64,000 nucleotides of DNA from Anaerolineae bacterium (GTDB taxonomy: Bacteria; Chloroflexota; Anaerolineae; Anaerolineales; Anaerolineaceae): the NCBI GenBank assembly GCA_013178295.1, contig JABLWW010000007.1:124001-188000 (forward strand), given 5' to 3'. The position numbers and the translations under genes are program-made. Below are positions 1-9,940 of this stretch, one piece after another; position 1 is the first letter of the stretch, and every line of letters begins with the position of its first letter. Below the pieces are notes generated by a model that made no database searches, had not been told where the DNA came from, and saw only the letters and a list, made by a program, of their open reading frames with translations.

Positions 1-1284
1 CTCGACCTCAAGCAACCTCAGAGTTACAAAGCGCTTGAGTATATGGGGCATATTAGCTTCATTCGTCAACTCGAAGCGCAGCGTATGCTGATTCTGGCAG
101 AGTTCACTGACCCGCTTACCCATCTTAATACAATGCGCCTTGAAACACTCGCAGTAACAGACACCACCCCACAGATGATGAAGCCATTAAGCCGAGAAGG
201 CATCACCCCAGAGCTAAAACAGGCTCTCATTAGCAATGCGTTTTCACCCCAGCGACACACGCTCATTCTGGGTGGAAGCCTTCCCCACAGCCTGTGGGGC
301 GAATCCTCCATTGCGCCTTCTGCATTCCAGTATTTTGCTAATCACCCCTGGATTAACGTACTGGATCACTATGACTTGCAAATGCTTTCTAAAGAAATTA
401 ACCCCCGTTCCACCACCACCGAGATTCCATCATACATACCCGAAAACACCGCCAATCAGATCAAACCCCTACTCGAGCAACTCAAAGAACTCCCCGAGGG
501 ACAATTGACCGAGAACGCCTGGCGGTATTACCATGACCTGACTTCTCCAAGCCAGGATGAAAGGCTGTGGGAATTACGCATGACCCATCTCAAACATCTT
601 GAGCGCCTGATTATTGCAGCCCATTGGGCGCAAAAACCCGTAGCCTATTCAAGCTGTGCGCTTTCGTTCGATCCTGATGCCTGCATACTGGCTTCAGAGG
701 AAACTTTTGCATATCTCGAAAAACCCGGTGCCCGTTTGCTGATCGGCGCAAGCCTGAGCCCAGCAGGCGCATGGCAGTGGGCTGCACCCCTCTCCCAGCT
801 TGCCATCGGTCTGAGCGACCCTGCTGACTGGAAAATTGAAAACGGCAAACTAACTGATCCTAATGAAATTCCCGCTGCTTTCGCGGATGAATCACTGCCA
901 GTAAAGGTTTACCACACACAAGCTTCCCATAACCAGATTATCTTCACCGATCAGGAGAGCAATATTCAAAAAATCTTCTCAATACAGGGCAAAGGTCTTC
1001 AGGTCGAATATCAGGCTCCCATGCCCATTGAGACCATCATCCCTATGGTATCGTTGCCAATCCCTCGCTACCCCCTCAGCAAAAATGAGGAAGACCTATA
1101 CCCTGAACTCGTCCTTTCCGATGCAGAATACAGGGCAATAACCTGCTGGGACTCGAGGCAGTGGATGAGCAAAGCTGAAAACCCCAACAGTGAATACCCG
1201 CCAGGGCATTACCTACCATACCCGCTGAAAGTGTTTTATATCACCTCATCAGGAAGCTTCAAGGTCTTTATTCTTCCCCAATAA
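1..1284 (+). CDS. Unidentified protein, C-terminal part (5' end outside window)
   Basis: The frame is open from the first base of the window, so the ATG at 43 is probably internal and the true start lies upstream. At least 427 residues are visible, ending at a TAA at 1282. I see no membrane segment and no nucleotide-binding motif. The segment around GGSLPHSLWGESS and FANHPWINVLDHYDLQML loosely recalls polysaccharide-deacetylase or glycoside-hydrolase type proteins of Chloroflexota, but this is a weak resemblance and no catalytic residue can be assigned. The gene converges on mreB with only 7 bases between the stop codons. A short inverted repeat (CAGCCT / AGGCTG, 1286-1309) overlaps the end of mreB and might help end transcription. 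Function unknown. Confidence 0.7.
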   Translation, partial: LDLKQPQSYKALEYMGHISFIRQLEAQRMLILAEFTDPLTHLNTMRLETLAVTDTTPQMMKPLSREGITPELKQALISNAFSPQRHTLILGGSLPHSLWGESSIAPSAFQYFANHPWINVLDHYDLQMLSKEINPRSTTTEIPSYIPENTANQIKPLLEQLKELPEGQLTENAWRYYHDLTSPSQDERLWELRMTHLKHLERLIIAAHWAQKPVAYSSCALSFDPDACILASEETFAYLEKPGARLLIGASLSPAGAWQWAAPLSQLAIGLSDPADWKIENGKLTDPNEIPAAFADESLPVKVYHTQASHNQIIFTDQESNIQKIFSIQGKGLQVEYQAPMPIETIIPMVSLPIPRYPLSKNEEDLYPELVLSDAEYRAITCWDSRQWMSKAENPNSEYPPGHYLPYPLKVFYITSSGSFKVFILPQ

Positions 1285-1291
1285 AACAGCC

Positions 1292-2299
1292 TTACAGCCG
1301 AATCAGGCTGCGCCTCAAAATTTCCCGCATCCCCAAAGCCCGCGCCGCGCCTTGGGCTGTGCAGGTCAAAGGGTTATCCACCAGATACGCCGGAATCCCC
1401 AGCGCCTTGGTTAGGTATTTATCCACACCACGCAGCAGAGCACCGCCTCCGCAAATTGCCACACCGCGGTCAATAATATCTGAAATCAGTTCTGGTGGGG
1501 TTCGTTCCAGAACACGCCTGGCAACAGCCACCATATCCGTCAGAGGCTCTTGCAACGCCTCAACGATATCATCAGTGGTCAGGTGCACCGGCTTGGGTAA
1601 ACCAGATACCTGATCCTGCCCCTGCACTTCCATCACCTGCTGCATCTCTTGAGGTATCGCTGCCCCAATTTTAATCTTAAGCTGTTCAGCCGTAGGCTGC
1701 CCGATGATCACGCCAAATTTTCTGCGCACATAAGAAATAATTGCATCATCAAGAGCCAATCCCCCCGTGCGTGCCGTCTCCGCCACAACAATGCCATGCA
1801 TTGCCAGAACCGCCGCTTGATTCGTCCCGCCGCCCAGATAAACAATCATATTCCCAGTAGGAGTAGCAATGGGCAAATCCACACCTATGGCTGCCGCAAG
1901 GGGCTGTTGGATCAAAGTGACTTCCCGGCAACCTGCGCCAAGACCGGCTTCATGGACGGCGCGCGTCTCCACACTGGTTATCCCATAAGGCGCTGTAATC
2001 ATTGCCACTGGGCGGAAAATCAGCATTGGACCGCAGATTTTCTTGATAATATAACCCAGCAGCTTTTCGGTAATCTCATACTCAGCAATCACACCATTGC
2101 GCAGCGGGCGCACCACTTCGATAATATCTGGAACACGCCCATCCATGTCCTTTGCGGCCTGCCCCCATTCAACCATTTTCTGTTCCTCGATGACAATTGC
2201 CACAGTCGTTGGCTCTTGTAACAGAATCTGATTCCCCTCAGCAATCACCATGTTGACAGTGCCAAGATCAATTCCCAATTCTCGCGTTAAAACGGGCAT
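1292..2299 (-). CDS. mreB: MreB-like actin homologue with altered active-site acids
   Basis: A 335-residue protein of the MreB/Mbl actin-like family, which forms membrane-associated filaments guiding cell-wall synthesis in rod-shaped bacteria. Family landmarks are the phosphate-1 loop DLGTVNM (residues 11-17), the PLAAAIG stretch (133-139), LGGGTN (155-160) and the adenosine-binding GGGALLRG near the C-terminus. Several normally invariant acids are changed. The EEPMAAAIG motif reads QQPLAAAIG, the Asp of DIGGGT is Tyr (YLGGGT, about residue 154), and the usual GGDKFDEAI reads GGLALDDAI. These positions handle Mg and ATP hydrolysis in characterised MreBs, so this copy may bind ATP but hydrolyse it poorly. 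It lies 30 bases after atpC on the same strand with no clear promoter between them, so it may be co-transcribed with the ATP synthase genes. No mreC or mreD is adjacent. It could be a specialised paralogue rather than the main MreB. Confidence 0.9.
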   Translation of the reverse strand: MPVLTRELGIDLGTVNMVIAEGNQILLQEPTTVAIVIEEQKMVEWGQAAKDMDGRVPDIIEVVRPLRNGVIAEYEITEKLLGYIIKKICGPMLIFRPVAMITAPYGITSVETRAVHEAGLGAGCREVTLIQQPLAAAIGVDLPIATPTGNMIVYLGGGTNQAAVLAMHGIVVAETARTGGLALDDAIISYVRRKFGVIIGQPTAEQLKIKIGAAIPQEMQQVMEVQGQDQVSGLPKPVHLTTDDIVEALQEPLTDMVAVARRVLERTPPELISDIIDRGVAICGGGALLRGVDKYLTKALGIPAYLVDNPLTCTAQGAARALGMREILRRSLIRL

Positions 2300-2329
2300 A
2301 ATATTCTCTATGTTTTACAAATATCTAAA

Positions 2330-2758
2330 TCAGCGTGTGCGCGTATCCTTGCGATAACGCCTGGCAGCATCTACACGCAAATTGGAGCGCCTGAGGGCTG
2401 CCTGTATCGCCAGGTACTCATCCGGGTCTTTTTGCGCAGCGCCGCTTTTCAGCATTTCTTCAGCCCTGCGGCGAGCTTCCTGCGCCCGTTGAAGATCAAT
2501 CTCTGCCACATTTTCCGCTGCATCCGCCAGTACAGTTACCTGATCCGGCAAAACCTCTGCAATCCCACCGGCTACTGTGTAGTTCTCCTCCACCCCCTTT
2601 GAGCGGATGGTGATGATTCCATACTTTAAGACCGTCAACACAGGAGAATGGTGCGGCAAGATGCCCATCACACCATCTTCTCCAGGAAGAACGACAATAT
2701 CTGCATCCCCCTGAAACACAATGCGGTCTTGCGAAATAATCTCACAACGGATCGGCAC
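2330..2758 (-). CDS. atpC: F1 ATP synthase epsilon subunit
   Basis: A 142-residue epsilon subunit, the small rotor protein that sits on gamma in the F1 stalk and can inhibit ATP hydrolysis through its C-terminal helices. The N-terminal beta-sandwich is recognisable (IVLPGEDGVMGILPHHSP, then GGIAEVLPDQVTVLADAA). The last 50 residues form the expected charged two-helix hairpin (RAQEARRRAEEML and the following segment). It is the last F1 gene of the atpA-atpG-atpD-atpC set and starts 12 bases after atpD. Length and motif order are normal. Confidence 0.96.
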   Translation of the reverse strand: MPIRCEIISQDRIVFQGDADIVVLPGEDGVMGILPHHSPVLTVLKYGIITIRSKGVEENYTVAGGIAEVLPDQVTVLADAAENVAEIDLQRAQEARRRAEEMLKSGAAQKDPDEYLAIQAALRRSNLRVDAARRYRKDTRTR

Positions 2759-2770
2759 TTTTAAGCCTCC

Positions 2771-4204
<1,434 letters not shown>

Positions 4205-4214
4205 TTATAAAGAA

Positions 4215-5114
4215 CTACAGCCCCATTACAGCCGCCAGCGCCTCTGCGCCGCCCACAATGTCCAGCATATCACTGGTGATTGCCTGCTGACGGGCTTTGT
4301 TATATTCCAACTGTAAGTGTGTTATCAATTCCTGCGCATTATCCGTTGCATTGCGCATGGCAACCATACGGGCAGCATGTTCACTTGCCTGTGAAGACAA
4401 AATTGCCTTATAGATCTGTAACGCTGTAAATCTTGGCACCGTCTGATTCAACACAGTAATCTGATCCGGCTCATAAAAGAAAACCGCATGAGAAGCCTCA
4501 GGCACCGCGTTATAACCCTGTGCGTCCTCTGGCGAAACAATAACCTCCAGGGGAAGCAGTTTTTGAAAAACTGGAACCTGGAGCATCATATTTCTAAAAT
4601 CCGTGTAAGCCAGATACACTTCATCTACAATCCCTTCCAAAAAGTCCTCAACCACCAGCCGCCCAATAGCTGACACATCCATAAAAGACGGAGGAGAAGG
4701 GAGATTGCTAAATTCTGCCAGAATATTTTTGCCCCGCCGCAGTAACATATCGCGCCCTTTGCGTCCAACCGTTACGTAAACGGGGTTAGTCAACGCCGCA
4801 CTCTGCAGCAAACAATAGCGCACAATATTCACATTATACGAGCCAGCCAAACCCCGATCACTGCTGATCATTAAGACCAGACTTTTTTGGATGGTCTGCC
4901 TCTCAAACAACAACGGATGCAGACGGTGCCCCCCTGGCTGGTTCACCAAGTGCAAAAGCACCTGCCATGCTTTTTCTGCATAGGGACGTGTCGCCTGGAC
5001 TGCCTGTGTCGCTTTTCTCACCTTGCTGGCACTAACTGTTTCCAACGCGCGGGTAACCTGTGCGATATTCCGCACACTTTTTATCCGCATCCGCATTTCA
5101 CGCAATGACGCCAT
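4215..5114 (-). CDS. atpG: F1 ATP synthase gamma subunit
   Basis: A 299-residue gamma subunit, the central rotating shaft that transmits torque between the Fo ring and the F1 head. The N-terminal helix carries the family pattern SLREMRMRIKSVRNIAQVTR. The C-terminal helix carries ARMVAMRNATDNAQELI and ends with the conserved helix that inserts into the alpha/beta hexamer. The central Rossmann-like domain (SSDRGLAGSYN, VGRKGRDML) is present. It lies in atpA-atpG-atpD-atpC order, 38 bases from atpA. Confidence 0.97.
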   Translation of the reverse strand: MASLREMRMRIKSVRNIAQVTRALETVSASKVRKATQAVQATRPYAEKAWQVLLHLVNQPGGHRLHPLLFERQTIQKSLVLMISSDRGLAGSYNVNIVRYCLLQSAALTNPVYVTVGRKGRDMLLRRGKNILAEFSNLPSPPSFMDVSAIGRLVVEDFLEGIVDEVYLAYTDFRNMMLQVPVFQKLLPLEVIVSPEDAQGYNAVPEASHAVFFYEPDQITVLNQTVPRFTALQIYKAILSSQASEHAARMVAMRNATDNAQELITHLQLEYNKARQQAITSDMLDIVGGAEALAAVMGL

Positions 5115-5152
5115 ATCGTTTCCTCATCCCATTACCCCGTCAAAAATTCCCT

Positions 5153-6817
5153 TTACAGCCAGGTGCGGTTGAAATTCTCAAGCGCCTCGCGCAGCTTGGC
5201 TTCATTTTCAGGGGTAATCACCTTCCTCAACGCGATATCCTTGCCGATTTCAGGATGCGAAGTGTCCATATAGCGCAGCAAGCTCTGCTCCCAGCTTCTC
5301 ATCCGATCAACTGCCACCTGATCAGCATAGCCATTGGTACCCGCAAACAGCACAATCACCTGATGTTCCAAAGACATCGGCTCGTACTGCACTTGTTTAA
5401 GGATCTCCTGCAAACGCTGTCCACGATTAAGCTGCGCCTGCGTGGCTTTATCCAAATCCGAGCCAAACTGGGCAAAAGCTGCCAGTTCACGATAAGCCGC
5501 CATATCCAAACGCAGGCGAGCAGCTACCTGGCGCATTGCTTTTGTTTGCGCCGAACCGCCAACCCGGCTGACAGAAATACCAACATTGATTGCGGGGCGG
5601 ATACCTGCGTTAAAAAGATTGCTTTCCAAATATATCTGCCCATCTGTAATTGAAATCACATTGGTCGGGATATATGCCGAAACATCCCCCAGAAGGGTTT
5701 CAATGATAGGTAAAGCCGTCAACGAACCGCCGCTGCCCTTTACCTTCACAATCTTATACTGTTCAGGCTGTTGCATGGCTGCCAGATCAGTTTCAGCTTC
5801 GTGATATGACTGCACACCTTTATAGACAACACCATTAACTGCATCGCTGGCTTCTGCTTGGGGAGATGAAAAGTCCTTTGGCACAATGACATAATGATTC
5901 GCCAGACGCGAAGCACGCTCCAATAAGCGCGAATGGAGATAGAAAACGTCACCAGGATATGCTTCGCGCCCCGGCGGGCGGCGCAACAACAGAGATACCT
6001 GACGATAAGCCCACGCGTGTTTGGAGAGATCATCATAAATCACCAGGGCATCCCGCCCATTTTCCATGAACTCCTCCCCAATTGCACACCCGCTGTATGG
6101 GGCAATATATTGCAGTGTAGCCGCTTCATCCGCTGAGGCAACAACAACAATGGTGTGTTCCATCGCCCCATATTGTTGCAGCAAAGCAATCGTGCGCGCC
6201 ACCGCAGCCTTTTTCTGCCCGATAGCGACATACACACAAATCAAGTCTTTCCCTTTCTGATTGATAATCGTATCAATCGCCAGGGCTGTCTTTCCCGTTT
6301 GACGATCCCCAATGATCAGTTCGCGTTGACCACGTCCAATGGGGATCATTGAGTCAATCGCTTTAATCCCCGTCTGTACTGGTGTATCCACATCCTGACG
6401 CTCGACAACCCCATAGGCAATGCGTTCAATTGGACGGTAGCGATCAAATTTAATTGCCCCTTTGCCATCCACCGGCTCGCCCAGTGCATTGACCACGCGC
6501 CCAATCAGCCCCTCCCCCACAGGCACAGAGGCAATCCGTCCGGTAGAGTGCACCAACATGCCTTCTGTAATCTCAGAATAATCCCCCAGAATCGTAATGC
6601 CGACCTTATCCTCTTCAAGATTGAAAGCGACCCCCATGACACCATTGGCAAAACGCACCAACTCCTGTGAACGAACCGTTGCCAACCCTTCTGCTCTGGC
6701 AATTCCATCTCCCGCCTCGATGACAACACCAACATCTCTGACTTCATACTCAGGTTGAAACGCCGAAATCCTTTGATGCAGATCAGAAGTGAGCTCCTGT
6801 ATAATCTGGTCAGACAT
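5153..6817 (-). CDS. atpA: F1 ATP synthase alpha subunit with internal insertion
   Basis: A 554-residue alpha subunit, the non-catalytic nucleotide-binding subunit of the F1 head. Motifs: N-terminal crown domain, P-loop GDRQTGKT (170-177), and [10 protein letters not shown] containing the arginine finger (about R418). The usual length is about 500-510. The extra residues sit mainly between RLLERAS (297-303) and [10 protein letters not shown] (361-370), where other bacteria have only a short link. This insert of roughly 50 residues includes [13 protein letters not shown] recall similar inserts in other Chloroflexota alpha subunits but cannot check. The ATG follows a strong AGGAGG site with an ideal spacer. 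This is the first gene of the operon. The delta, b, c and a genes that usually precede atpA are absent here. Confidence 0.97.
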   Translation of the reverse strand: MSDQIIQELTSDLHQRISAFQPEYEVRDVGVVIEAGDGIARAEGLATVRSQELVRFANGVMGVAFNLEEDKVGITILGDYSEITEGMLVHSTGRIASVPVGEGLIGRVVNALGEPVDGKGAIKFDRYRPIERIAYGVVERQDVDTPVQTGIKAIDSMIPIGRGQRELIIGDRQTGKTALAIDTIINQKGKDLICVYVAIGQKKAAVARTIALLQQYGAMEHTIVVVASADEAATLQYIAPYSGCAIGEEFMENGRDALVIYDDLSKHAWAYRQVSLLLRRPPGREAYPGDVFYLHSRLLERASRLANHYVIVPKDFSSPQAEASDAVNGVVYKGVQSYHEAETDLAAMQQPEQYKIVKVKGSGGSLTALPIIETLLGDVSAYIPTNVISITDGQIYLESNLFNAGIRPAINVGISVSRVGGSAQTKAMRQVAARLRLDMAAYRELAAFAQFGSDLDKATQAQLNRGQRLQEILKQVQYEPMSLEHQVIVLFAGTNGYADQVAVDRMRSWEQSLLRYMDTSHPEIGKDIALRKVITPENEAKLREALENFNRTWL

Positions 6818-6874
6818 TAAGCCTCCTGGTTATTCTTTTGGAATAAATTGCCCTGCCCCTATAGCTATGCACAA

Positions 6875-6903
6875 ATGATACACGAAAGCCAGCCGATTGT
6901 CCA
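6875..6903 (-). promoter_or_regulatory. Promoter of the atpAGDC operon
   Basis: Reading the minus strand, TGGACA (6903-6898), a 17-base spacer and TATCAT (6880-6875) match the -35/-10 pattern of the main sigma factor. The predicted transcript starts near 6868, about 50 bases before the atpA start. The site lies between the terminator after the epimerase gene and atpA, so the ATP synthase genes are likely an independent transcription unit. Confidence 0.7.
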
Positions 6904-6915
6904 GTTTAAAAACCT

Positions 6916-6947
6916 CAATCGCTGGAGGGGGATACCCCCAGCGATTG
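6916..6947 (-). terminator. Rho-independent terminator after the epimerase gene
   Basis: A ten-base perfect inverted repeat (CAATCGCTGG / CCAGCGATTG) with further G/C pairing inside is followed on the minus strand by AGG and a run of five T. It lies 20 bases beyond the epimerase stop and just upstream of the atpA promoter, separating the two operons. Confidence 0.8.
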
Positions 6948-6966
6948 TAACATCTCTGACGCAAAC

Positions 6967-7380
6967 TTACTTGCCCGTCAGCTGGTAGAGTTCAAGAAGA
7001 ACGCCGCCTGTTGCCTTAGGATGAATAAATGCCATTTTTCGACCGGGAAGTTCGCGGGCAGTCTCGTCAATGAGGCGTACGCCTTTTTGTTTTAAATCTG
7101 CCAGCATACTGTCAATATCGTCCACCTCAATGCAGAGATGATGAATACCTGGCCCCTTCTCAGCCAGGAACTTGGCTGTTCCCGAATCATCTGTTGTCGG
7201 CTTGACCAGTTCGACATGTGATTCGCCAACATGCAAAAATGCCACTTCTACCTTTTGGCTGGGGACATCCTCTACATGATCAAAATGCAAACCAAGTTGA
7301 TCCCGCCAAAAATTGAGCCCCTGCTCAATATCACTCACCACAATTGCGACATGGTTAACCTTTGTTGCCTTTGCCATCAT
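6967..7380 (-). CDS. mce: Methylmalonyl-CoA epimerase
   Basis: A 137-residue VOC-fold (glyoxalase/dioxygenase superfamily) protein. It interconverts the (S) and (R) forms of methylmalonyl-CoA. The N-terminal NHVAIVV, the middle GIHHLCIEV and the C-terminal LLELYQL strands supply the expected His/His/Glu metal ligands. Two ATG codons stand in tandem (7380 and 7377) behind AAGGAG. It follows the mutase large-subunit gene by 37 bases on the same strand, which fits the propionyl-CoA/succinyl-CoA pathway. Length is typical. Confidence 0.95.
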   Translation of the reverse strand: MMAKATKVNHVAIVVSDIEQGLNFWRDQLGLHFDHVEDVPSQKVEVAFLHVGESHVELVKPTTDDSGTAKFLAEKGPGIHHLCIEVDDIDSMLADLKQKGVRLIDETARELPGRKMAFIHPKATGGVLLELYQLTGK

Positions 7381-7417
7381 GAAACTCCTTAATCAAAATG
7401 GTTTTGTATTCGTCATT

Positions 7418-9067
7418 TCACAGCCAGGCTGGTGGTTGATATTCACCCCATACTCTGCGCAGCGTCCCGCAAATTTCACCCAAAGTTACATAATTTTCAA
7501 CACACTCTACAAACAGCGGCATCAGGTTATCCGCGCCCTGAGCAGCCTGCTCAAGATGCGTCAATAACTCCTGCACTTTCCCGTTATCGCGTCTGGAACG
7601 CAAGTCAGCCAAACGCTTTCTCTGTCCGGCTTCTACTGCCGGATCAACCGCCAGGCGTTCCAATTCAACTGTGTCTTTGACCTGAAACTTATTCACACCA
7701 ACAACGACCTGCTCTTCGCTTTCAACAGCTTTCTGATAGCGGTAAGCAGCATCCTGTATCTCACTTTGCATAAAACCACGCTCAATCGCTGCCAGCGCAC
7801 CGCCAAGATCATCAATCTTTCGGATATATTCCATTGCCCGATTGGCTATCTCATCAGTCAGATGCTCAATCAAATAAGAACCCGCCAATGGGTCAACTGT
7901 ATCTGCAACGCCCGACTCATAAGCAATGATTTGCTGCGTGCGCAAAGCCACACGAACAGATTTCTCTGTCGGTAGCCACAACGCCTCATCCATACTGTTG
8001 GTATGCAGAGACTGCGTCCCTCCCAGCACAGCAGCCAGCGCCTGAAGCGCCACCCGCACCACATTGTTCTCGGGTTGCTGCGCGGTCAGCGTCGAGCCTG
8101 CTGTCTGAGTATGAAAACGCAGCATCATAGAGGCTTTTTTCTGCGCCCCAAAACGATCTTTCATTATCTGTGCCCACAGGCGGCGTGCCGCTCGAAATTT
8201 TGCCACTTCTTCCAAAAAATTGTTGTGCGCATTGAAGAAAAACGAAAGCTGACTGGCAAACTCGTCCACCTCCAACCCCGAATCAATCGCTGCCTGGACA
8301 TAGGCAATTGCATTTGCCAGTGTAAATGCCACCTCCTGTACCGCAGTAGAGCCTGCCTCACGAATATGGTAGCCGCTAATGCTAATTGTGTTCCAGTTCG
8401 GCACCGCTTCTTTGCAATATTTGAAGATATCCGTAATCAGGCGCATCGAAGGCTTTGGCGGGAAGATATATGTACCGCGCGCAACGTACTCTTTCAAAAT
8501 ATCATTCTGAATTGTGCCACGCAAATCCTTGAGTTCAACACCCTGCTTCTTTGCCACGGCAATATACATCGCAAGCAAGATAGATGCCGGCGCGTTAATT
8601 GTCATGCTGGTCGAAACCTTGTCCAACGGAATCTCCTGGAACAACGTCTCCATATCCTCTATCGAGGATATTGCCACCCCCACTTTGCCCACCTCACCTG
8701 TGGCTATCGGGTCATCGGAGTCATACCCTATCTGCGTAGGCAAGTCGAAAGCAACCGAAAGCCCCGTTTGTCCCTGTTGTAAAAGATAGCGATAACGTTT
8801 ATTGGATTCTTCAGCCGTCGCAAAACCTGCATACTGACGCATTGTCCACAAACGCCCACGGTACATATTTGGCTGGATACCGCGCGTAAACGGATATTCG
8901 CCCGGCATCCCAAGCTTTGCCATATAGTCCATCTCTTCCGGCAAACAAATCACCGGCAGTGTAATCCCCGAAAGTGTCTCAAAACCCGCTTTTCTTTCTG
9001 GGAACTTTTGCACAGCCGGTTGGTACACCTTTTCGTCCCATCGTTTAAATTCATCAGCTAGATTCAT
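7418..9067 (-). CDS. mcmA: Methylmalonyl-CoA mutase, large (catalytic) subunit
   Basis: A 549-residue catalytic (alpha/beta barrel) chain of adenosylcobalamin-dependent methylmalonyl-CoA mutase, which rearranges methylmalonyl-CoA to succinyl-CoA. Family stretches include [37 protein letters not shown] and [20 protein letters not shown]. There is no C-terminal B12-binding domain with a DxHxxG motif, so the cobalamin subunit must be a separate gene, and it is not in this window. The frame is open up to 9163, but I place the start at 9067 ([10 protein letters not shown]). That ATG has GAGGG just upstream, and the likely promoter -10 box lies inside the longer frame. The epimerase gene follows. 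Confidence 0.95.
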   Translation of the reverse strand: MNLADEFKRWDEKVYQPAVQKFPERKAGFETLSGITLPVICLPEEMDYMAKLGMPGEYPFTRGIQPNMYRGRLWTMRQYAGFATAEESNKRYRYLLQQGQTGLSVAFDLPTQIGYDSDDPIATGEVGKVGVAISSIEDMETLFQEIPLDKVSTSMTINAPASILLAMYIAVAKKQGVELKDLRGTIQNDILKEYVARGTYIFPPKPSMRLITDIFKYCKEAVPNWNTISISGYHIREAGSTAVQEVAFTLANAIAYVQAAIDSGLEVDEFASQLSFFFNAHNNFLEEVAKFRAARRLWAQIMKDRFGAQKKASMMLRFHTQTAGSTLTAQQPENNVVRVALQALAAVLGGTQSLHTNSMDEALWLPTEKSVRVALRTQQIIAYESGVADTVDPLAGSYLIEHLTDEIANRAMEYIRKIDDLGGALAAIERGFMQSEIQDAAYRYQKAVESEEQVVVGVNKFQVKDTVELERLAVDPAVEAGQRKRLADLRSRRDNGKVQELLTHLEQAAQGADNLMPLFVECVENYVTLGEICGTLRRVWGEYQPPAWL

Positions 9068-9115
9068 GATTCCCTCGATCTCAGATAGATTTTGATGGTA
9101 AAAATCACGTCCCTT

Positions 9116-9144
9116 AGTATACAACACGCCCAGCGGTTTTGAAA
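9116..9144 (-). promoter_or_regulatory. Candidate promoter of the mutase-epimerase operon
   Basis: On the minus strand TTTCAA (9144-9139), a 17-base spacer and TATACT (9121-9116) precede the chosen start by about 50 bases. The -10 is good and the -35 weak (three of six). Its place inside the longer open frame supports the shorter protein. Confidence 0.5.
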
Positions 9145-9188
9145 GTGAGTTATTTACCACCATGCTTTGACAAAACTCCTAATTTTGT

Positions 9189-9217
9189 TTGACGCCTCAC
9201 CAGACATCTGGTAAAAT
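9189..9217 (+). promoter_or_regulatory. Promoter of rplI
   Basis: TTGACG (9189-9194), a 17-base spacer and TAAAAT (9212-9217) form a near-consensus promoter. It predicts a leader of about 73 bases before the rplI ATG. It is divergent from the mutase promoter. Confidence 0.75.
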
Positions 9218-9296
9218 CCCTCCGCCTGCAGCGTTGTACCCTTCGCTCAGGCATCATAGACAAATAAACTATAAAAAAGAAAAGGGCTTGTAAAAA

Positions 9297-9851
9297 ATGA
9301 AAGTGCTATTAGTTAAAGACGTACACAAACTTGGACGGGCTGGCGACATCAAAAAGGTCGCCGATGGTTATGGACGTAACTACCTCATTCCCCAGGGGCT
9401 TGCCATGCTCGCCACACCCGGAGCAATCAAGCAGGCAGAAAACATTCGCGCCAGAGCCAACGCTGCACGTGAGGCAATGAATACCGAACTGAGCGGTGTA
9501 GCTGCTAAAATTGATGGGGCTTTTCTCACATTTGCTAGCAAAGCTGGAGAAACAGGCAAACTGTACGGTTCGATCACCCCACAAATGATTGCCGATGCGC
9601 TGAACGCAAAATACGGAACCAAAATTGACCGGCACATTGTGGATATTCAACCCATTCGCACACTTGGAGAACACAAGGCTTCCATCCGTCTAACCGTTGA
9701 TCTTATTCCGGTCGTCAAAATTCTTGTTCATCGCGAGGGAGAAAGCATTGACCTGCCCGAAACTCCTGCCGTCGCTGAAGCCAGCGACGAGCTGCAAGAG
9801 ACCCCTCCTCCCCCCAGCAATGATGCAGCTGAAACAATAAGCAGCAACTAG
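9297..9851 (+). CDS. rplI: Ribosomal protein bL9 with C-terminal tail
   Basis: A 184-residue bL9, a long two-domain protein of the large ribosomal subunit. The N-terminal domain matches well (MKVLLVKDVHKLGRAGDI, VADGYGRNYLIPQGLA), and the C-terminal rRNA-binding domain follows the connecting helix. bL9 is usually about 148 residues. The extra 35 or so here are acidic and proline-rich (ETPAVAEASDELQETPPPP), probably a disordered tail. In many bacteria rplI follows rpsF-ssb-rpsR; here that cluster lies 36 kb away on the other strand. It has its own promoter, and a weak stem-loop follows the stop. Confidence 0.96.
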   Translation: MKVLLVKDVHKLGRAGDIKKVADGYGRNYLIPQGLAMLATPGAIKQAENIRARANAAREAMNTELSGVAAKIDGAFLTFASKAGETGKLYGSITPQMIADALNAKYGTKIDRHIVDIQPIRTLGEHKASIRLTVDLIPVVKILVHREGESIDLPETPAVAEASDELQETPPPPSNDAAETISSN

Positions 9852-9877
9852 AACCATCGCTTATCTGATCAAATATT

Positions 9878-9918
9878 GCCGGTGAGAATCAGCCCTGACG
9901 CTGGTTAAGCCGGCTTTT
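9878..9918 (+). terminator. Possible terminator after rplI
   Basis: A two-tier stem (GCCGG / CCGGC outside, CAGC / GCTG inside) ends in TTTT. The outer stem is short and the loops are large, so this is a weak or partial terminator between rplI and the HTH gene. Confidence 0.4.
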
Positions 9919-9940
9919 CCTTGAAACATGCGATATACTT

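Noticed and set aside
8003-8782. 259-residue plus-strand frame opposite the mutase gene
   Set aside because: It lies entirely antisense to a clear mutase gene, has biased composition (His, Arg, Cys) and no recognisable domain.
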